From NCBI GenBank assembly GCA_045637505.1, contig JAZTZO010000004.1:1-14576 (forward strand): a stretch of DNA of 14,576 nucleotides. Direction: 5' to 3'. Positions 14,331-14,576 of this stretch are shown here, in pieces. Made by a program: the position numbers and the translations under genes. Position 1 is the stretch's first letter. Each line of letters opens with the position of its first letter. Source of the DNA: RGIG4079 sp045637505 (GTDB lineage Bacteria; Bacteroidota; Bacteroidia; Bacteroidales; Muribaculaceae). A model generated the notes under the pieces. It made no database searches, had not been told where the DNA came from, and saw only the letters and a list, made by a program, of their open reading frames with translations.

Positions 14331-14576
14331 ATGAAAAAAATTTTCATTTCGGCTATGTTGTTGTGTTCAAGCATGCTTGGGTTTGCTCAATTGGTAGAAA
14401 TTCAATCTATCGATAAAGTAGCGCTTCCCGAAGGCGTCAGCGTTGACAAAGCAACTATCAGCCCCGATGGTTCATTTGTTGTGTTTTCTCAAAACACAAA
14501 AGGTGGTCTCCACAAAATGGACCTTGCCTCTAAAGAAATCAACATGATTTCGGCTAACGGTAACAGTTTTGACCTC
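14331..14576 (+). CDS. Secreted protein with WD40/PD40-like beta-propeller repeat (3' part outside window)
   Basis: The first 82 residues are visible. MKKIFISAMLLCSSMLGFAQ is a signal peptide with a typical signal peptidase I site after GFA; the Cys at 12 lacks a lipobox small residue before it, so it is probably not a lipoprotein. The mature part contains ISPDGSFVVFSQNTKGGLHKMDLASKEINMIS, which has the SPDGxxVxFS pattern of PD40/TolB-like propeller blades. The complete protein could be a propeller-only export-associated protein or a peptidase with an N-terminal propeller; this cannot be decided here. It follows the LytTR gene by 225 bp and has its own promoter candidate. Confidence 0.8.
   Translation, partial: MKKIFISAMLLCSSMLGFAQLVEIQSIDKVALPEGVSVDKATISPDGSFVVFSQNTKGGLHKMDLASKEINMISANGNSFDL

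Overview
The window looks like chromosomal DNA from a member of the Bacteroidota, most likely the order Bacteroidales (a gut Muribaculaceae-like genome is my best guess, not proven). Three things point there. Most start codons lack a Shine-Dalgarno sequence. The recognisable promoters match the Bacteroidota form (TAnnTTTG, in one case with TTTG 19 bases upstream). The gene content fits too: a giant DUF2723/GT117 membrane protein, carboxynorspermidine dehydrogenase, short-form QueG, LytS/LytTR pairs, and signal peptides ending in GFA-Q.

Layout. (1) Positions 1-119 hold the last 38 codons of an IS110-family transposase. (2) Positions 120-500 have no gene but are dense in repeats: two or three hairpin elements, a 17-bp direct repeat around them, another long hairpin, and two related 14-bp tandem repeats. 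(3) Positions 562-5781, plus strand: a tight cluster of a DUF2723/GT117 glycosyltransferase-like membrane protein, a NodB-type polysaccharide deacetylase and epoxyqueuosine reductase (queG). (4) Positions 5714-10523, minus strand: a four-gene exporter operon in the order TolC-like outer-membrane protein, HlyD-type periplasmic adaptor, and two ABC-2 type permeases. No ATPase gene is present. Its last gene overlaps the 3' end of queG tail to tail by 68 bp. (5) Positions 10637-11845, minus strand: a carboxynorspermidine/carboxyspermidine dehydrogenase for polyamine synthesis, ending at a strong hairpin terminator. (6) Positions 11846-12181: a 336-bp divergent control region with a promoter on each side. 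(7) Positions 12182-14105, plus strand: a LytS-type sensor kinase and LytTR response regulator, 10 bp apart. (8) Positions 14331-14576: the start of a secreted protein with a beta-propeller-like SPDG repeat, running off the window.

How the genes fit together. The exporter operon encodes everything from inner membrane to outer membrane except the nucleotide-binding subunit. The kinase and regulator form a complete phosphorelay with an unusual His/Pro-rich periplasmic loop; its target is unknown, but the exported-protein gene just downstream is a candidate. The rest is housekeeping (tRNA queuosine, spermidine) or envelope glycan/glycoprotein work. No tRNA, rRNA or CRISPR array was seen. The most unusual stretch is the repeat island beside the IS110 end. 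I did not find a clearly new multigene system.
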